A stretch of DNA of 64,000 nt from G965276765 sp965276825 (GCA_965276825.1 OZ255630.1:1984001-2048000); one strand, 5' to 3'; counted from the stretch's first letter, positions 1 to 9,152 are shown. Numbers and translations: made by a program. The notes: generated from the letters alone by a model not told the origin.

Positions 1-648
1 CCACAGAAAGGCCCACCCCTGCTTCATGCCGGCGACGTAGCCAGGGAGCGACGCCGGCAGGACGACGTGGCGGTAGGTGCCGACACCCCTGGCGCCGAGG
101 ATCCGCCCCGCCTGCAGCAGGGTGGGCGGGACGGCGTCGATGCCCGAGAGGGTGCCGATGACGATCGCCGGCACGGTGCCGAGGAGGGTGACGAACATGA
201 TCGGCCGCTCGTTGCCGGTGCCGAAGAGGAGGATGGCGAAGGGCACCCACGCCACCGACGGCATGGTCTGCAGCCCGGTGACGAGCGGGTTCACCGCGGT
301 GCGCAGCGTGGAGACCCTGCTGATCACCACGGCGATCAGGGTGCCGGCGACCAGGGAGATGGCGTAGAACTCGACCCCCCTCCTGAGCGTGGTAAGGGCG
401 CCGGGGAGGATGCTCGAGCGACCGTCCCAGAGGGCGGCGAAGGCCCGGCCGGCCCCTGGCAGGACGTAGGAGGGCTTCCAGCCGCTCCAGGCGATCAGCT
501 GCCAGATGGCGAGCGTGATGACGATGGCCGCCACCTTCGGCCACGCCCCCGACCAGATCCTCCTGGCGAGGGAAGGGGCGCCAGGAAGCTCGAGCTCGAG
601 GCGGTCGAGGCCGCTCAGCTGCCGGTCGAGGAGGTCAACGGTGGCCAT
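1..648 (-). CDS. ABC importer permease, SsuC/TauC type (cut by window edge)
   Basis: Inner-membrane permease of a nitrate/sulfonate/taurine-type ABC importer. It reads on the minus strand and leaves the window at base 1, so only about 216 N-terminal residues are visible. The ATG at 648 is preceded by the ATPase gene, whose stop overlaps this start by 14 nt, so the two are translationally coupled. A first hydrophobic helix lies near residues 38-55 and further helices follow. The typical BPD_transp_1 loop (GARGVGTYRHVVLPASLPG) is seen close to the cut end. Substrate cannot be told from the permease; sulfonates, taurine, nitrate or thiamine precursors are all possible. Confidence 0.88.
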   Translation of the reverse strand, partial: MATVDLLDRQLSGLDRLELELPGAPSLARRIWSGAWPKVAAIVITLAIWQLIAWSGWKPSYVLPGAGRAFAALWDGRSSILPGALTTLRRGVEFYAISLVAGTLIAVVISRVSTLRTAVNPLVTGLQTMPSVAWVPFAILLFGTGNERPIMFVTLLGTVPAIVIGTLSGIDAVPPTLLQAGRILGARGVGTYRHVVLPASLPGYVAGMKQGWAFLW

Positions 649-1435
649 GGCGTGCCACCTCCTCTCGGAGCCGGTCGGTGATGGTGGCGGTGAGCAGGCC
701 GACCTCGGGGGAGTCGATCCTGCGGGGCCGCTCGACGGTGACGTCGAAGGTCGCCGCCACCCGTCCCGGGCGGCTGGAGAGGACGACGACGCGGTCACCT
801 AGGCGCACCGCCTCGCTGACGTTGTGGGTGACGAACACGACGGTGAGCCCGGACTCGCTCCACACCCGTTCGAGCTCGTCGTGGAGGATGTCCCTGGTGA
901 TGGCGTCGAGTGCGCCGAAGGGCTCGTCCATCAACAGGATGGGCCGCTCCTGGGCGAGGGCCCTGGCCAGCGCGACCCGCTGGCGCATCCCGCCGGACAG
1001 CTCGTGGGGACGCTTGCCGGCTACGTCGTGGAGACGGACCATGCGCAGGAGGCCGTCGATACGGACCTTTCGGTGCGCCTTGGGATAGCCGGCCAGCCGG
1101 AGGGCGAGCTCGATGTTGCGCTCGACGGTCAGCCAGGGAAACAGCGCCGAGTCCTGGAACATCAGCGTGGCGTCGCCGGCGGGCCGTTCGATTCGGCCGC
1201 CAGTGGGCTCGTCGAGCCCGGCGATCAGGTTGAGCAGGGTGCTCTTCCCGCAGCCCGATGCGCCGACGACGCAGACGAGCTCGCCGGCCGCCACCTCGAG
1301 GCTCAGGTGGTCGAGGGCCGGTGTCGACGCACCCGCGTGGCCGTAGATCTTGGTGACCCCGTCGACCACGATGGCGTGTCGCCGGTGGTCCACGTCGCGC
1401 CCGACGGTCGACGGGTTGGATTGGGCGATGCTCAC
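635..1435 (-). CDS. ABC importer ATPase, SsuB/TauB type
   Basis: Cytoplasmic ATPase that powers the importer encoded on either side (266 aa). It shows Walker A (GASGCGKST), the Q-loop region (MFQDSALFPW), the ABC signature (LSGGMRQR), Walker B (ILLMDEP) and the switch histidine (FVTHNVSEA). The order and spacing are those of the SsuB/TauB/NrtD group. The GTG start at 1435 overlaps the stop of the binding-protein gene by 4 nt, so binding protein, ATPase and permease form one coupled operon. Confidence 0.92.
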   Translation of the reverse strand: MSIAQSNPSTVGRDVDHRRHAIVVDGVTKIYGHAGASTPALDHLSLEVAAGELVCVVGASGCGKSTLLNLIAGLDEPTGGRIERPAGDATLMFQDSALFPWLTVERNIELALRLAGYPKAHRKVRIDGLLRMVRLHDVAGKRPHELSGGMRQRVALARALAQERPILLMDEPFGALDAITRDILHDELERVWSESGLTVVFVTHNVSEAVRLGDRVVVLSSRPGRVAATFDVTVERPRRIDSPEVGLLTATITDRLREEVARHGHR

Positions 1436-2514
1436 AGGCCGGTCACCTTGGTGCCTCCGTCCTTGGCCAGCAGGGCGTCGAGCGGGCGGAGGTCGTACAG
1501 CCCGGTCAGGTTGCCGGGGCTCTGGAGCAGGCCGACGGCGACGCCGTGGTCGACCTGGGTCTTGACCGTGGACGCCAGCGGGTCGTCGGTGAAGGCGATC
1601 GAGTCCCACGCCGGGCCGAGCACCGAGGTCTCGAGCGCCTTGCCCGCCACCGCGGCGAGCTCGGCGTTGGCGTCGGTCTCGGCCTGGGCCTTGTGGGCCT
1701 TCATGAACGCCAGGGTGTCGATCAGGCCGTGCAGAAAGCGGCTCACGGTGGCTGGGTGGGCCTCGAGGAAGGCGTTGCGCACGACCACGTTGGTGGTGGC
1801 CCACAGCCCGTTGGGCCAGAGGGTCGCCTCGGGGACGAGGACGTGGCCGCCCGCCGCCACCATCTCCTGCTCGTAGGGCTGCGGCATCCAGGCCCCGTCG
1901 ATGGCCCCGTCCTCGAACTCGGTGACGACGGTGCCGCTGGTGCCCGACGACGGTTGGACCGACACCTTCCCGCCGCCGGTGGTGGTCGTCGGGTAGCCCC
2001 TGGTCTCGAGCCAGTAGCGCAGGGCGACGTCCTGGGTGTTGGCCAGCTGGGGCGAGCCGAGCTTGGTGCCCTCGAGCTGGGAGACCGACGTGATGGACTT
2101 CTTGACCACCAGTCCGGCGCCGCCAGCAGCCGCCCCGGCCACCACGGTCACGGCGTGGGACTTGGTGTAGGCGGACAGGGCCGAGCTCGGGCCCTCGAAG
2201 GCGATGTCGATGGACCCGGACAGGAGGGCCTGGTTCTCGGCCGGGCCGGCAGTGAAGGTCTGGGAGGTGGCGAGCGTGTCGGCGCCGAGGTCCTTGGCGA
2301 AGATGCCCGCCCTGACCCCGACCAGGGCCGGGGCGTGGGTGATGTTGGGGAAGAATCCGAGCCGGATGCTGGTGCCACGACCGGCGGCGGTGTTGGTCGC
2401 CTTGGTCGACGAGCTCGATCCGCAGCCGGTGGCGATCAGCCCGAGGACGGCCAGGCCGGCGGCCGCTCGACGGCCACGACCCGCCCCGCTCCTCCGTATC
2501 CTTGTCTTGTGCAT
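1432..2514 (-). CDS. ABC importer substrate-binding lipoprotein, SsuA/TauA/NMT1 family
   Basis: Extracytoplasmic binding protein that captures the substrate for the importer (about 360 aa). The N terminus is basic (MHKTRIRRSGAGRGRR), followed by a hydrophobic stretch and a lipobox ending in ATGC, so it should be a lipoprotein. The mature part has the family pattern RLGFFPNITHAPALVG near the start. I chose the ATG at 2514 because it gives a normal lipoprotein signal; an in-frame ATG at 2547 would add 11 residues. First gene of the operon. The substrate is unknown; sulfonate-like compounds are the usual guess for this family. Confidence 0.88.
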   Translation of the reverse strand: MHKTRIRRSGAGRGRRAAAGLAVLGLIATGCGSSSSTKATNTAAGRGTSIRLGFFPNITHAPALVGVRAGIFAKDLGADTLATSQTFTAGPAENQALLSGSIDIAFEGPSSALSAYTKSHAVTVVAGAAAGGAGLVVKKSITSVSQLEGTKLGSPQLANTQDVALRYWLETRGYPTTTTGGGKVSVQPSSGTSGTVVTEFEDGAIDGAWMPQPYEQEMVAAGGHVLVPEATLWPNGLWATTNVVVRNAFLEAHPATVSRFLHGLIDTLAFMKAHKAQAETDANAELAAVAGKALETSVLGPAWDSIAFTDDPLASTVKTQVDHGVAVGLLQSPGNLTGLYDLRPLDALLAKDGGTKVTGL

Positions 2515-2536
2515 CTTGTCTGTAATCCTGACTGCT

Positions 2537-2566
2537 CCGATAGGCATTACTACGACACAGTATCGG
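2537..2566. promoter_or_regulatory. Small inverted repeat upstream of the importer operon
   Basis: CCGATA (2537-2542) and TATCGG (2561-2566) are perfect inverted halves separated by 18 nt, just upstream of the binding-protein start at 2514. The spacing and AT-rich centre fit an operator for a dimeric regulator or a promoter region, but no regulator is encoded beside it. Weak evidence. Confidence 0.3.
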
Positions 2567-2660
2567 ATGGTTGCCCGGCCGCGCCAGGATCGGGCGGTGC
2601 AGCCAAGAGCGCGCCAGAAGTGTCGGCGGGCGCAAGGCGCGCCGCGACCTCAGGCGACGG

Positions 2661-3131
2661 TCAGGGCCGCCAGACCAGGTGCGCGGGTGACTCGTCGCCG
2701 TGCCCGGTGGTCCGGGTGAGGAGGCAGGAGTCGAGGTCGAAGCCGAAGAGCACGTGGTCGTCGGCGGGAGCCGGCACCGAGAACCAGGCGCGCTCGGCGA
2801 CGAACTGCCCGGCGAGGAGGGCGCGGAGCCGGGCCTCTCGGATCGGCTGGGCCCGACCGGTCAGGGAGAACGCGTCCTCGTTGTCGTCGCAGGGGAACGA
2901 GTGCATGGCAAACCAGCCGTCGCGGAGCAGATCGCGCTGCTTGGGCGAAGGGATGATGAACGCGAACAGCCCCTCGTCGGCGAGCAGCGGGCACATCGGG
3001 TGCAGCCGGGGTCGGCGGTCGTTCCTGACCGTCGCCAGAAAGGCGAGTCCCACGCCGTGCTGGTACAGCAGCTGGCGGCCGGCCGTCGCGAGGTCGGGAC
3101 GCTCCCTGGCAAGATCGGGCCAGGCGAGCAT
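2661..3131 (-). CDS. Pyridoxamine 5'-phosphate oxidase-fold protein
   Basis: Small (156 aa) split-barrel flavin/F420-binding protein of the PPOX family. The sequence LAFLATVRNDRRPRLHPMCP is the usual opening strand pair of this fold, followed by WFAMHSFP and a C-terminal strand set. Such proteins bind FMN, F420 or heme; the exact cofactor and substrate cannot be read from sequence. It lies 18 nt downstream of the Xaa-Pro peptidase gene on the same strand and is probably the last gene of that transcript. Confidence 0.75.
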   Translation of the reverse strand: MLAWPDLARERPDLATAGRQLLYQHGVGLAFLATVRNDRRPRLHPMCPLLADEGLFAFIIPSPKQRDLLRDGWFAMHSFPCDDNEDAFSLTGRAQPIREARLRALLAGQFVAERAWFSVPAPADDHVLFGFDLDSCLLTRTTGHGDESPAHLVWRP

Positions 3132-3149
3132 GGTCGCCGCGAGCCCGGG

Positions 3150-4271
3150 TCAGTCGACGACGGTCAGGTCGTGGTCGGCCAGGTTGAGCGGGCGCGGGCC
3201 ATCGTCGGTGGCGACGACGATGTCCTCGATGCGGGCGCCGGTGTGCCCGGTCAGGTAGATCCCGGGCTCGACCGAGAAGGCGTGGCCGGCGACCAGGGCG
3301 GTGGTGTTGCCGCCGACGATGTAGGGGTCCTCGTGCTCCTCGAGGCCGATGCCGTGGCCGGTCCGGTGGATGAACCGCTCGCCGTAGCCGCCGGCGCTGA
3401 TGATCCGGCGGGCGACGAGGTCGACGGCCTCGCACGAGGTGCCGACGGTGGCTGCGGTGACGGCGTCGGCCTGGGCGGCCTGCAGCAGGGTGTAGAGGTC
3501 GCGGAACTCGGCGGTGGGCTCGCCGGTGAAGACGGTCCTCGTCATGTCGGAGCAGTAGCCGTCCTGGGTGCCCCCGAAGTCGCAGACCACGGGCTCCCCG
3601 GGCTGGATCCGGCGGGCCCCGGCCCCGTGGTGCGGGCTCGCCGAGTTGGGACCCGAGCCGACGATGGCGAAGTTGACCCGCTGGTGGCCCTCGTCGACCA
3701 GGCGCCTGCCGATGTCGGCGGAGACCTCGGCCTCGGTCCGCCCGACGAGGCGGATGTCCCCGCCGAGGAGCTGGGCGGCGACGCGGTCGGCGGAGGCGGA
3801 GGCGGCGGCGAGGGCCTCGATCTCGGCGGCGTCCTTGACCGCCCTGATGGGCCCGGTGACCTCGGAGGCGATCCCCCATGTCCGGTCGTCGAGGCGCGCC
3901 TGCAGGCCGACGAGGAACGTCGCCCATGTCCGGTCGCCGACGGCCAGTCGGGAGCGGGACCCGACGAGGGATGCGACCGCGTCGAGAGGGTCGGCGCCCT
4001 CGGACCACGGAGCGAGGGCGAACACGTCGGGCACCTCCTCGACCCTCGGCGCCTCGAGCTCGGGCACGAGGAGGGTGGCGCGCTCGTCGGCGGGCACGAC
4101 CAGCATGGTCAGCCGTTCGAGCGGCATGGCCTCGTACCCGGTCAGCCAGGGCAGGTCGGCACCGAGGGAGACGAGCAGCGCGTCGACGCCGGCGTCGGCC
4201 ATGGCCGAGCGCACCCTGGCCATGCGGGCCACCCTCGTGGGCGTGTCGGTGGAGGCCGTGGGGGTGCTCAT
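3150..4271 (-). CDS. Xaa-Pro aminopeptidase/dipeptidase (M24 family)
   Basis: Cytoplasmic metallopeptidase (373 aa) predicted to cleave N-terminal residues preceding proline. The N-terminal creatinase-like domain covers about residues 1-130 and the pita-bread catalytic domain the rest. All five metal ligands are visible: Asp in VCDFGG, Asp in CSDMTRT, His in HRTGHGIGLEEHE, Glu in FSVEPGIY and Glu in GARIEDI. The ATG at 4271 overlaps the stop of the lipB-lipA gene (ATGA), so it is coupled to lipoate synthesis genes; a functional link is not obvious. Confidence 0.9.
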   Translation of the reverse strand: MSTPTASTDTPTRVARMARVRSAMADAGVDALLVSLGADLPWLTGYEAMPLERLTMLVVPADERATLLVPELEAPRVEEVPDVFALAPWSEGADPLDAVASLVGSRSRLAVGDRTWATFLVGLQARLDDRTWGIASEVTGPIRAVKDAAEIEALAAASASADRVAAQLLGGDIRLVGRTEAEVSADIGRRLVDEGHQRVNFAIVGSGPNSASPHHGAGARRIQPGEPVVCDFGGTQDGYCSDMTRTVFTGEPTAEFRDLYTLLQAAQADAVTAATVGTSCEAVDLVARRIISAGGYGERFIHRTGHGIGLEEHEDPYIVGGNTTALVAGHAFSVEPGIYLTGHTGARIEDIVVATDDGPRPLNLADHDLTVVD

Positions 4272-5977
4272 CGGGCGACCGCCGCCACCTCGGCCGCGGC
4301 GCTCCTGCCGGCGGCGTCGGCTGCGGACCTGGCGTGGTAGCTGGACCGGGTGAGCGGCGATGCCTCGACGTGCGGGATGCCCATCGCCTCCCCGGCCGCC
4401 TTGAAGGCGGCAAACTCCCTGGGCTCGAGCCACCTGGCCACCGGCAGGTGGTTGGATGTCGGCCGCAGGTACTGGCCGATGGTCACGATGTCGATCCCGA
4501 CGCCGCGCAGGTCGGCCAGGGTGGCGATCACCTCGTCGGGCCGCTCGCCCATGCCGACGATGATGCCCGACTTGGTGGTGAGCCCGGCCGCCTTGGCCCT
4601 GGCCAGCACCGACAGGCTCCGGGCGTAGGAGGCCGATGGCCGCACGGCCCGCTGGAGGCGGGCCACGGTCTCGATGTTGTGGTTGAGGACCTCGGGACGG
4701 GACCCGAAGATGGCGTCGAGGGACGACGCGTGGCCCCGGCAGTCGGAGATCAGCACCTCGACCGCGGTGCCGGGCGAGCGGTGGTGGATGGCCTCGACGG
4801 TGGCCGCGAAGGCGGGGGCGCCGTCGTCGGCCAGGTCGTCGCGCGCAACGGTCGTGACCACCGCGTGGGCCAGCCCGAGGCGGGCGACGGCCTCGGCCAC
4901 GCGTCCCGGCTCGGCCGGGTCGGCGGGCAGCGGCTTGCGGGTGTCGACCAGGCAGAAGCCGCAGGCGCGGGTGCAGCGGTCGCCGTTGATCATGAACGTC
5001 GCCGTGCCGTCGGCCCAGCACTCGAAGATGTTGGGGCAGCCCGCCTCCTCGCACACCGTGACCAGGTCGAGCGAGCGCATCGTCTTCTTGAGGGAGCGGT
5101 ACTCGTCGCCCATGTTGGCCTTGACGCGGAGCCACTCGGGCTTGCGCTCGTCGACGGCCAAGCCTGCGGCGGGGTCGACGCCCGCCTGGGCCAGGCGCCC
5201 GAGGAGCCGGACCGGCTGGGAGGGTGATCCCCGTGTGCCCGGGGCCTGGGCGGGGACCAGCGCTCCCGGCCCCTCCCCGCGGGTGAAGGGGGCGAGATCC
5301 GCGGACGCGACCCGCCACGCGACGTCCTGTCGGTCCACGTCGGCATGTCCCCAAGCGGCAGCCGCTCTGGCGACCACGGCGTCGACGACGGTCTTGAGGT
5401 CGACGTCGATGCCCTCGGCGGCGACGGAGGTGACGCCCTTGTCGGTGATCCCGCACGGGACGATGTGGCCGAAGTAGTCGAGGTCGGGGTTCACGTTGAG
5501 GGCGAAGCCGTGCATCGACCGGCCCTTGGAGATGCGCACGCCGATGGCGCAGATCTTGCGGGGGCGGTCGGTGCCGACGCCGACCCACACGCCGGGGTAG
5601 CCGTCGAGGCGTTCGGCGCCGGGCAGGCCGACATCGGCCAGCACGTCGATGACGAGCTGCTCGATGCCGTGGACGAACGAGGGCACCGCCGACGGCCCGG
5701 TGGCCACGTCGCGGATCGGGTAGCCGACCAGCTGCCCGGGGCCGTGGTAGGTGACGTCCCCACCCCGGTCGGAGCGCACCAGCTCTGCGCCCACGCTGGC
5801 CGGGTCGACGAGGACGTTGGCCGGCTCGGCGCGCACGCCGAGGGTGTAGACGTGCGGGTGCTCGAGGAGCAGCAGCCAGTCGTCCCTGCCCTCCGACCAC
5901 AGCCCGTGCTGCAGGGCGAGGGCGTCGTCGTAGCGTACCCGTCCCAGCCAGCGGGCCCGCAGCGGTGCGCGCCTCAT
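4268..5977 (-). CDS. lipBA: Fused octanoyltransferase-lipoyl synthase (LipB-LipA)
   Basis: One uninterrupted 569-aa reading frame encodes both enzymes of de novo lipoate synthesis. The first ~230 residues are LipB: RGGDVTYHGPGQLVGYP, and the catalytic pair in PCGITDKGVTS (Cys and Lys). A proline/glycine-rich linker of about 40 residues follows. The rest is LipA: auxiliary cluster cysteines in TVCEEAGCPNIFECW, the radical SAM motif CTRACGFCLV, and the C-terminal RSSYHA that supplies the serine ligand. LipB moves octanoate from ACP to the E2 lipoyl domain and LipA inserts two sulfurs. No stop or frame change separates them. It follows the E2 and lpd genes, its substrate and partner. I chose the ATG at 5977; the frame is open further upstream but there enters the repeat. 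Confidence 0.93.
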   Translation of the reverse strand: MRRAPLRARWLGRVRYDDALALQHGLWSEGRDDWLLLLEHPHVYTLGVRAEPANVLVDPASVGAELVRSDRGGDVTYHGPGQLVGYPIRDVATGPSAVPSFVHGIEQLVIDVLADVGLPGAERLDGYPGVWVGVGTDRPRKICAIGVRISKGRSMHGFALNVNPDLDYFGHIVPCGITDKGVTSVAAEGIDVDLKTVVDAVVARAAAAWGHADVDRQDVAWRVASADLAPFTRGEGPGALVPAQAPGTRGSPSQPVRLLGRLAQAGVDPAAGLAVDERKPEWLRVKANMGDEYRSLKKTMRSLDLVTVCEEAGCPNIFECWADGTATFMINGDRCTRACGFCLVDTRKPLPADPAEPGRVAEAVARLGLAHAVVTTVARDDLADDGAPAFAATVEAIHHRSPGTAVEVLISDCRGHASSLDAIFGSRPEVLNHNIETVARLQRAVRPSASYARSLSVLARAKAAGLTTKSGIIVGMGERPDEVIATLADLRGVGIDIVTIGQYLRPTSNHLPVARWLEPREFAAFKAAGEAMGIPHVEASPLTRSSYHARSAADAAGRSAAAEVAAVAR

Positions 5978-6000
5978 CGAGCCGCTCGCGAGTGTGCTGG

Positions 6001-6059
6001 CCGGGTCGCACGCCGAGGCGTGCTCAGAGCTTCCCGGGTCGCACGCCGAGGCGTGCTCA
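6001..6059. repeat. Direct repeat of 26 bp, two copies 33 bp apart
   Basis: The same 26 bp occurs at 6001-6026 and 6034-6059. On the minus strand each copy begins with TGA and holds the hairpin GCACGCC-TC-GGCGTGC. The second copy supplies the stop codon of the E2 gene at 6057-6059. It looks like a tandemly duplicated stop-plus-terminator segment between the E2 gene and lipBA. Confidence 0.7.
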
Positions 6060-7625
6060 CAGCTCCGCCGCCCATTCACGAGTCTCGATGGCCCGCTTGA
6101 CGGCGGCGAGGAAGGCGGCCGCGTAGGCGCCGTCGAAGGCCCGGTGGTCCCAGGACAGGGCGAGGTTGCCGACCGGGTGGATGGCGATGGCATCGGTCCC
6201 GTCGGGCAGCTCGACCACGACCGGCCGCTTCTTCACCCCGTCGGTGGAGAGGATGCCGACCTGCGGCTGGTTGATCACCGGGACGGTGATCAACGTCCCG
6301 AACGGCCCGGCGTTGGTGAGGGTGAAGGTGCCTCCCGAGATGTCGTCCATGTTGAGCTTCCTGCCCTTGGCCTTCGTCGCCAGGCCGGAGATCTCCCTGG
6401 CGATCTGGCGGAGCCGCTTCCCGTCGGCGTCGTGGACCACGGGGACGAGCAGGCCCTCGAAGTCGAGGTCGACGGCGATGCCGAGGTTGATCTGGTTGTG
6501 GACGATCAGCGCGTCCTCGCCGACGGAGCTGTTGACGTGGGGGAAGTCCCGGAGGACGTCGACCACGGCCCTGGCGATGAACGGGAGATAGGTGAGGGAG
6601 AAGCCCTCCGCCTCCTTGAACGACGCCTTGACGGCGTTGCGCACCTCGTCCACGCCGAGGTAGTCGACCTCGACGGCCACCATGGTGTGCGCCGACGTGG
6701 CCTTGGACCTGACCATGTGCTCGGCGGTCCTGCGACGGATGTTGGTGAAGGGCACGACCGTGTCCCGCTCGCCGGCCACGGAGGGGGCGAAGGGCTCTGC
6801 GCCCGGGGCCCGGCCGGCGGCCGCCGGCGCCGGGCCGACCGCGGTGGGGGCGCCCGCAGGCGGGGCCGGCGTCGCCGGGGCTGGAGGGGCGCCGGGCGCG
6901 GGCGCCGAGCCGTTGGCTCGCCCGTTGGTGCTCTGGCGGTCGATCAGGGCGAGCACGTCGGATCGGGTGATGCGACCGCCGGCGCCGCTGCCCTGGATGG
7001 TCGCCGGGTCGAGCTTGTGCTCGGCGATCAGCCGGCGCACCACCGGGGAGAGCACCTTGCCGCTGTCGCCCGCCGGCACCGCCTCGGTCGCCGGCGCTCG
7101 GCTCGGGGTGGCCGTCGGGGCGCCCGCTGACCCGGACACCGCCGCGGCCGCGACCGGCACAGGCTCGGTCGCCTCCACCTCGTCCGCCTCGGTGGCGGCC
7201 GGCTCGTCGGGAACCGGCTCGGCGGAGGCGGAGGTGGCGGCCCGCTCGTCGGGAGCCGGCTCGGCGGAGGCGGAGGCGGGGGCCGGCCCGGCGGGGGTCG
7301 GCTCGGCGGGGGCGGGCTGCTCGACCGGCGCGACCGGGTCGGCTGCGGCGGGGGCCGCCTCCCCCCCGTCCGTCGCCGCCGGAGCGGCCGCACCGTCGGA
7401 GATCACGGCCAGGCGGGTGCCGACGTCGACCGTGTCGCCCTCGCCGACGAGGATCTCGGCGAGGACGCCGCCGGCGGGCGACGGCACCTCGGAGTCGACC
7501 TTGTCGGTGGAGACCTCGAAGAGGACCTCGTCCTCGGCGACGGCGTCGCCGACGGCCTTGAGCCAGCGGGTGATGGTGCCCTCTGTGACGGTCTCGCCGA
7601 GCTGCGGCATCGTGATGTCAGCCAA
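6057..7625 (-). CDS. 2-oxoacid dehydrogenase E2, dihydrolipoamide acyltransferase
   Basis: Core acyltransferase of a pyruvate, 2-oxoglutarate or branched-chain 2-oxoacid dehydrogenase (522 aa). There is a single N-terminal lipoyl domain with the lipoylated lysine in EVSTDKVDSEVPSP (about residue 43). A long Ala/Pro/Glu-rich linker follows, then a peripheral subunit-binding domain (SPVVRRLIAEHKLDPATI) and the catalytic domain with the HxxxDG motif in SWDHRAFDG. The gene overlaps the lpd stop by 8 nt and precedes lipBA. Which complex it serves is uncertain; AceE at 27-30 kb is a possible E1 partner. Confidence 0.9.
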   Translation of the reverse strand: MADITMPQLGETVTEGTITRWLKAVGDAVAEDEVLFEVSTDKVDSEVPSPAGGVLAEILVGEGDTVDVGTRLAVISDGAAAPAATDGGEAAPAAADPVAPVEQPAPAEPTPAGPAPASASAEPAPDERAATSASAEPVPDEPAATEADEVEATEPVPVAAAAVSGSAGAPTATPSRAPATEAVPAGDSGKVLSPVVRRLIAEHKLDPATIQGSGAGGRITRSDVLALIDRQSTNGRANGSAPAPGAPPAPATPAPPAGAPTAVGPAPAAAGRAPGAEPFAPSVAGERDTVVPFTNIRRRTAEHMVRSKATSAHTMVAVEVDYLGVDEVRNAVKASFKEAEGFSLTYLPFIARAVVDVLRDFPHVNSSVGEDALIVHNQINLGIAVDLDFEGLLVPVVHDADGKRLRQIAREISGLATKAKGRKLNMDDISGGTFTLTNAGPFGTLITVPVINQPQVGILSTDGVKKRPVVVELPDGTDAIAIHPVGNLALSWDHRAFDGAYAAAFLAAVKRAIETREWAAEL

Positions 7626-9024
7626 CGTGCAGGCCTCTTCCGGTCAGGGCGAGGACGGTCTCGCCGAAGGTCTCCGACAGGGTCGGATGGGGTTGGATGA
7701 AGTGGGCGATGTCGTCGGGGGTCGCCTCCCAGTTGACGGCGAGGTAGGCCTGCCCGAGCTGCTCGGTGACCCAGGGGCCGACCATGTGCACGCCGAGGAT
7801 GCGCCCGGCCCGACCGTCGGGGAGCTTCTCGCAGATGACCTTGACCATGCCCTCGGTCTCGCCGACGATCATGGCCCGGCCATTGCCCCCGAAGGGGTCC
7901 TTCTTGACGACCACGTCGTAGCCGGCCTCCCTGGCCGCCTCCTCCGAGAGGCCGGCGAAGGCCGCCTCCGGATGGCAGTAGATGCACCACGGGACGTTGA
8001 CGTAGTCGACGGGCACGACCGGCTCGCCGAGGATCTGGTCGATGGCGAGGATGCCCTCGGCGAAACCGACGTGGGCCAGCTGCGCGGTGGGGATCACGTC
8101 GCCGGCGGCGAACACGCCGGGCTCGCCGGTGCGGAGGTGATCGTCGACCTGGACGAAGCCGCGGTCGTCGAGGGCCACGGCCGTGCCGTCCAGGCCGAGC
8201 TCGTCGGTGAGGGGTCGGCGACCGACCGACACCACGACCGCCTCGACGTCGACGCTCTCGCCCTCACCGAAGTGCACGGTCGTCGACCGCCCGTCGGCGG
8301 CCGGCGTGTGCCCGGTCACCTTCACGCCGGTGCGGATCTCGATCCCCCGCTTCTTGAACGACCGGACCACCACGTCGGCCACGTCGTTGTCGCAGCCGGG
8401 CAGCACCTTGGGAAGGCCCTCGAGGATGGTGACCTCGGTGCCGAGGTCGGCGAGCATCGAGGCGAACTCGCAGCCGATGGCGCCGCCCCCGATCACCACG
8501 GCCGACGACGGCAGGCTCTCGAGGTCGAGCACCTCGTCGGAGGTCAGCACCAGCTTGCCGTCGACCTCGAAGCCGGGAATGGTCCGCGGCACAGAACCGG
8601 TGGCGATGATCACGTGCCGGCCGCGGATCTGGGTCCCGTCGCTCACCGTGACCAGGTGGTCGGCACCGAGGGACCCGGTGCCGGCGAAGGTCGTCACCTT
8701 GCGCTTCTTCATCAGGCCCTGCAGGCCCTTCCAGAGCTGATCGACGACCTTCTGCTTGCGGGCCTGGCTCTGGGCGAAGTCGAGCATCGGCTGCTCCACC
8801 CCGACGCCGAACTCCTTGGCCCCCGCCACGGTCCGGTAGACCGTCGCGGTCTCCAGGAGCTCCTTGGCCGGGATGCAGCCCCGGTGCAGGCAGGTCCCGC
8901 CCACCTTCTCCTTCTCGACCACGGCGATGTCGAGGCCGAGCAGGCCTCCGTGCAGCGCCGCCGCATAGCCGGCCGGACCTCCACCGATCACGACGACATC
9001 GAACTCCTCGGCCGTGGGGACCAC
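7618..9024 (-). CDS. lpd: Dihydrolipoamide dehydrogenase (E3)
   Basis: FAD enzyme that reoxidises dihydrolipoyl groups with NAD+ (468 aa). It has the FAD-binding GGGPAGYAAA near the N terminus, the redox disulfide in GGTCLHRGCIPAK, an NAD-binding GGGAIGCEFA and the C-terminal catalytic His-Glu pair in HPHPTLSETFGE. I chose the GTG at 9024, which gives a normal N terminus. The same frame stays open upstream but that stretch is antisense to mftA. A TATCCT -10-like hexamer lies about 16 nt before the GTG. It starts the lpd-E2-lipBA-peptidase-PPOX gene string. Confidence 0.93.
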   Translation of the reverse strand: MVPTAEEFDVVVIGGGPAGYAAALHGGLLGLDIAVVEKEKVGGTCLHRGCIPAKELLETATVYRTVAGAKEFGVGVEQPMLDFAQSQARKQKVVDQLWKGLQGLMKKRKVTTFAGTGSLGADHLVTVSDGTQIRGRHVIIATGSVPRTIPGFEVDGKLVLTSDEVLDLESLPSSAVVIGGGAIGCEFASMLADLGTEVTILEGLPKVLPGCDNDVADVVVRSFKKRGIEIRTGVKVTGHTPAADGRSTTVHFGEGESVDVEAVVVSVGRRPLTDELGLDGTAVALDDRGFVQVDDHLRTGEPGVFAAGDVIPTAQLAHVGFAEGILAIDQILGEPVVPVDYVNVPWCIYCHPEAAFAGLSEEAAREAGYDVVVKKDPFGGNGRAMIVGETEGMVKVICEKLPDGRAGRILGVHMVGPWVTEQLGQAYLAVNWEATPDDIAHFIQPHPTLSETFGETVLALTGRGLHVG

Positions 9025-9152
9025 CTCCTCGATCGCCGCAAGGATACGTCCTCGGTGACCGGCACCGGCCAGCCCGGGAGGGCCGGCCGCTGCGCCTGCC
9101 GACTCCTCCGGCCGCTGCGACTGCCGGCTCCTCCCCGACCGGTTCGCGGTCC

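Noticed and set aside
2650..4413. Long minus-strand frame over the PPOX and Xaa-Pro peptidase genes
   Set aside because: It is rich in Arg/Pro and lacks motifs; the real proteins lie in other minus-strand frames with intact active sites.
4268..5250. The radical SAM domain here as the missing MftC
   Set aside because: The cysteine pattern TVCEEAGCPNIFECW and the CTRACGFC motif are those of lipoyl synthase; MftC has a SPASM domain that is absent.
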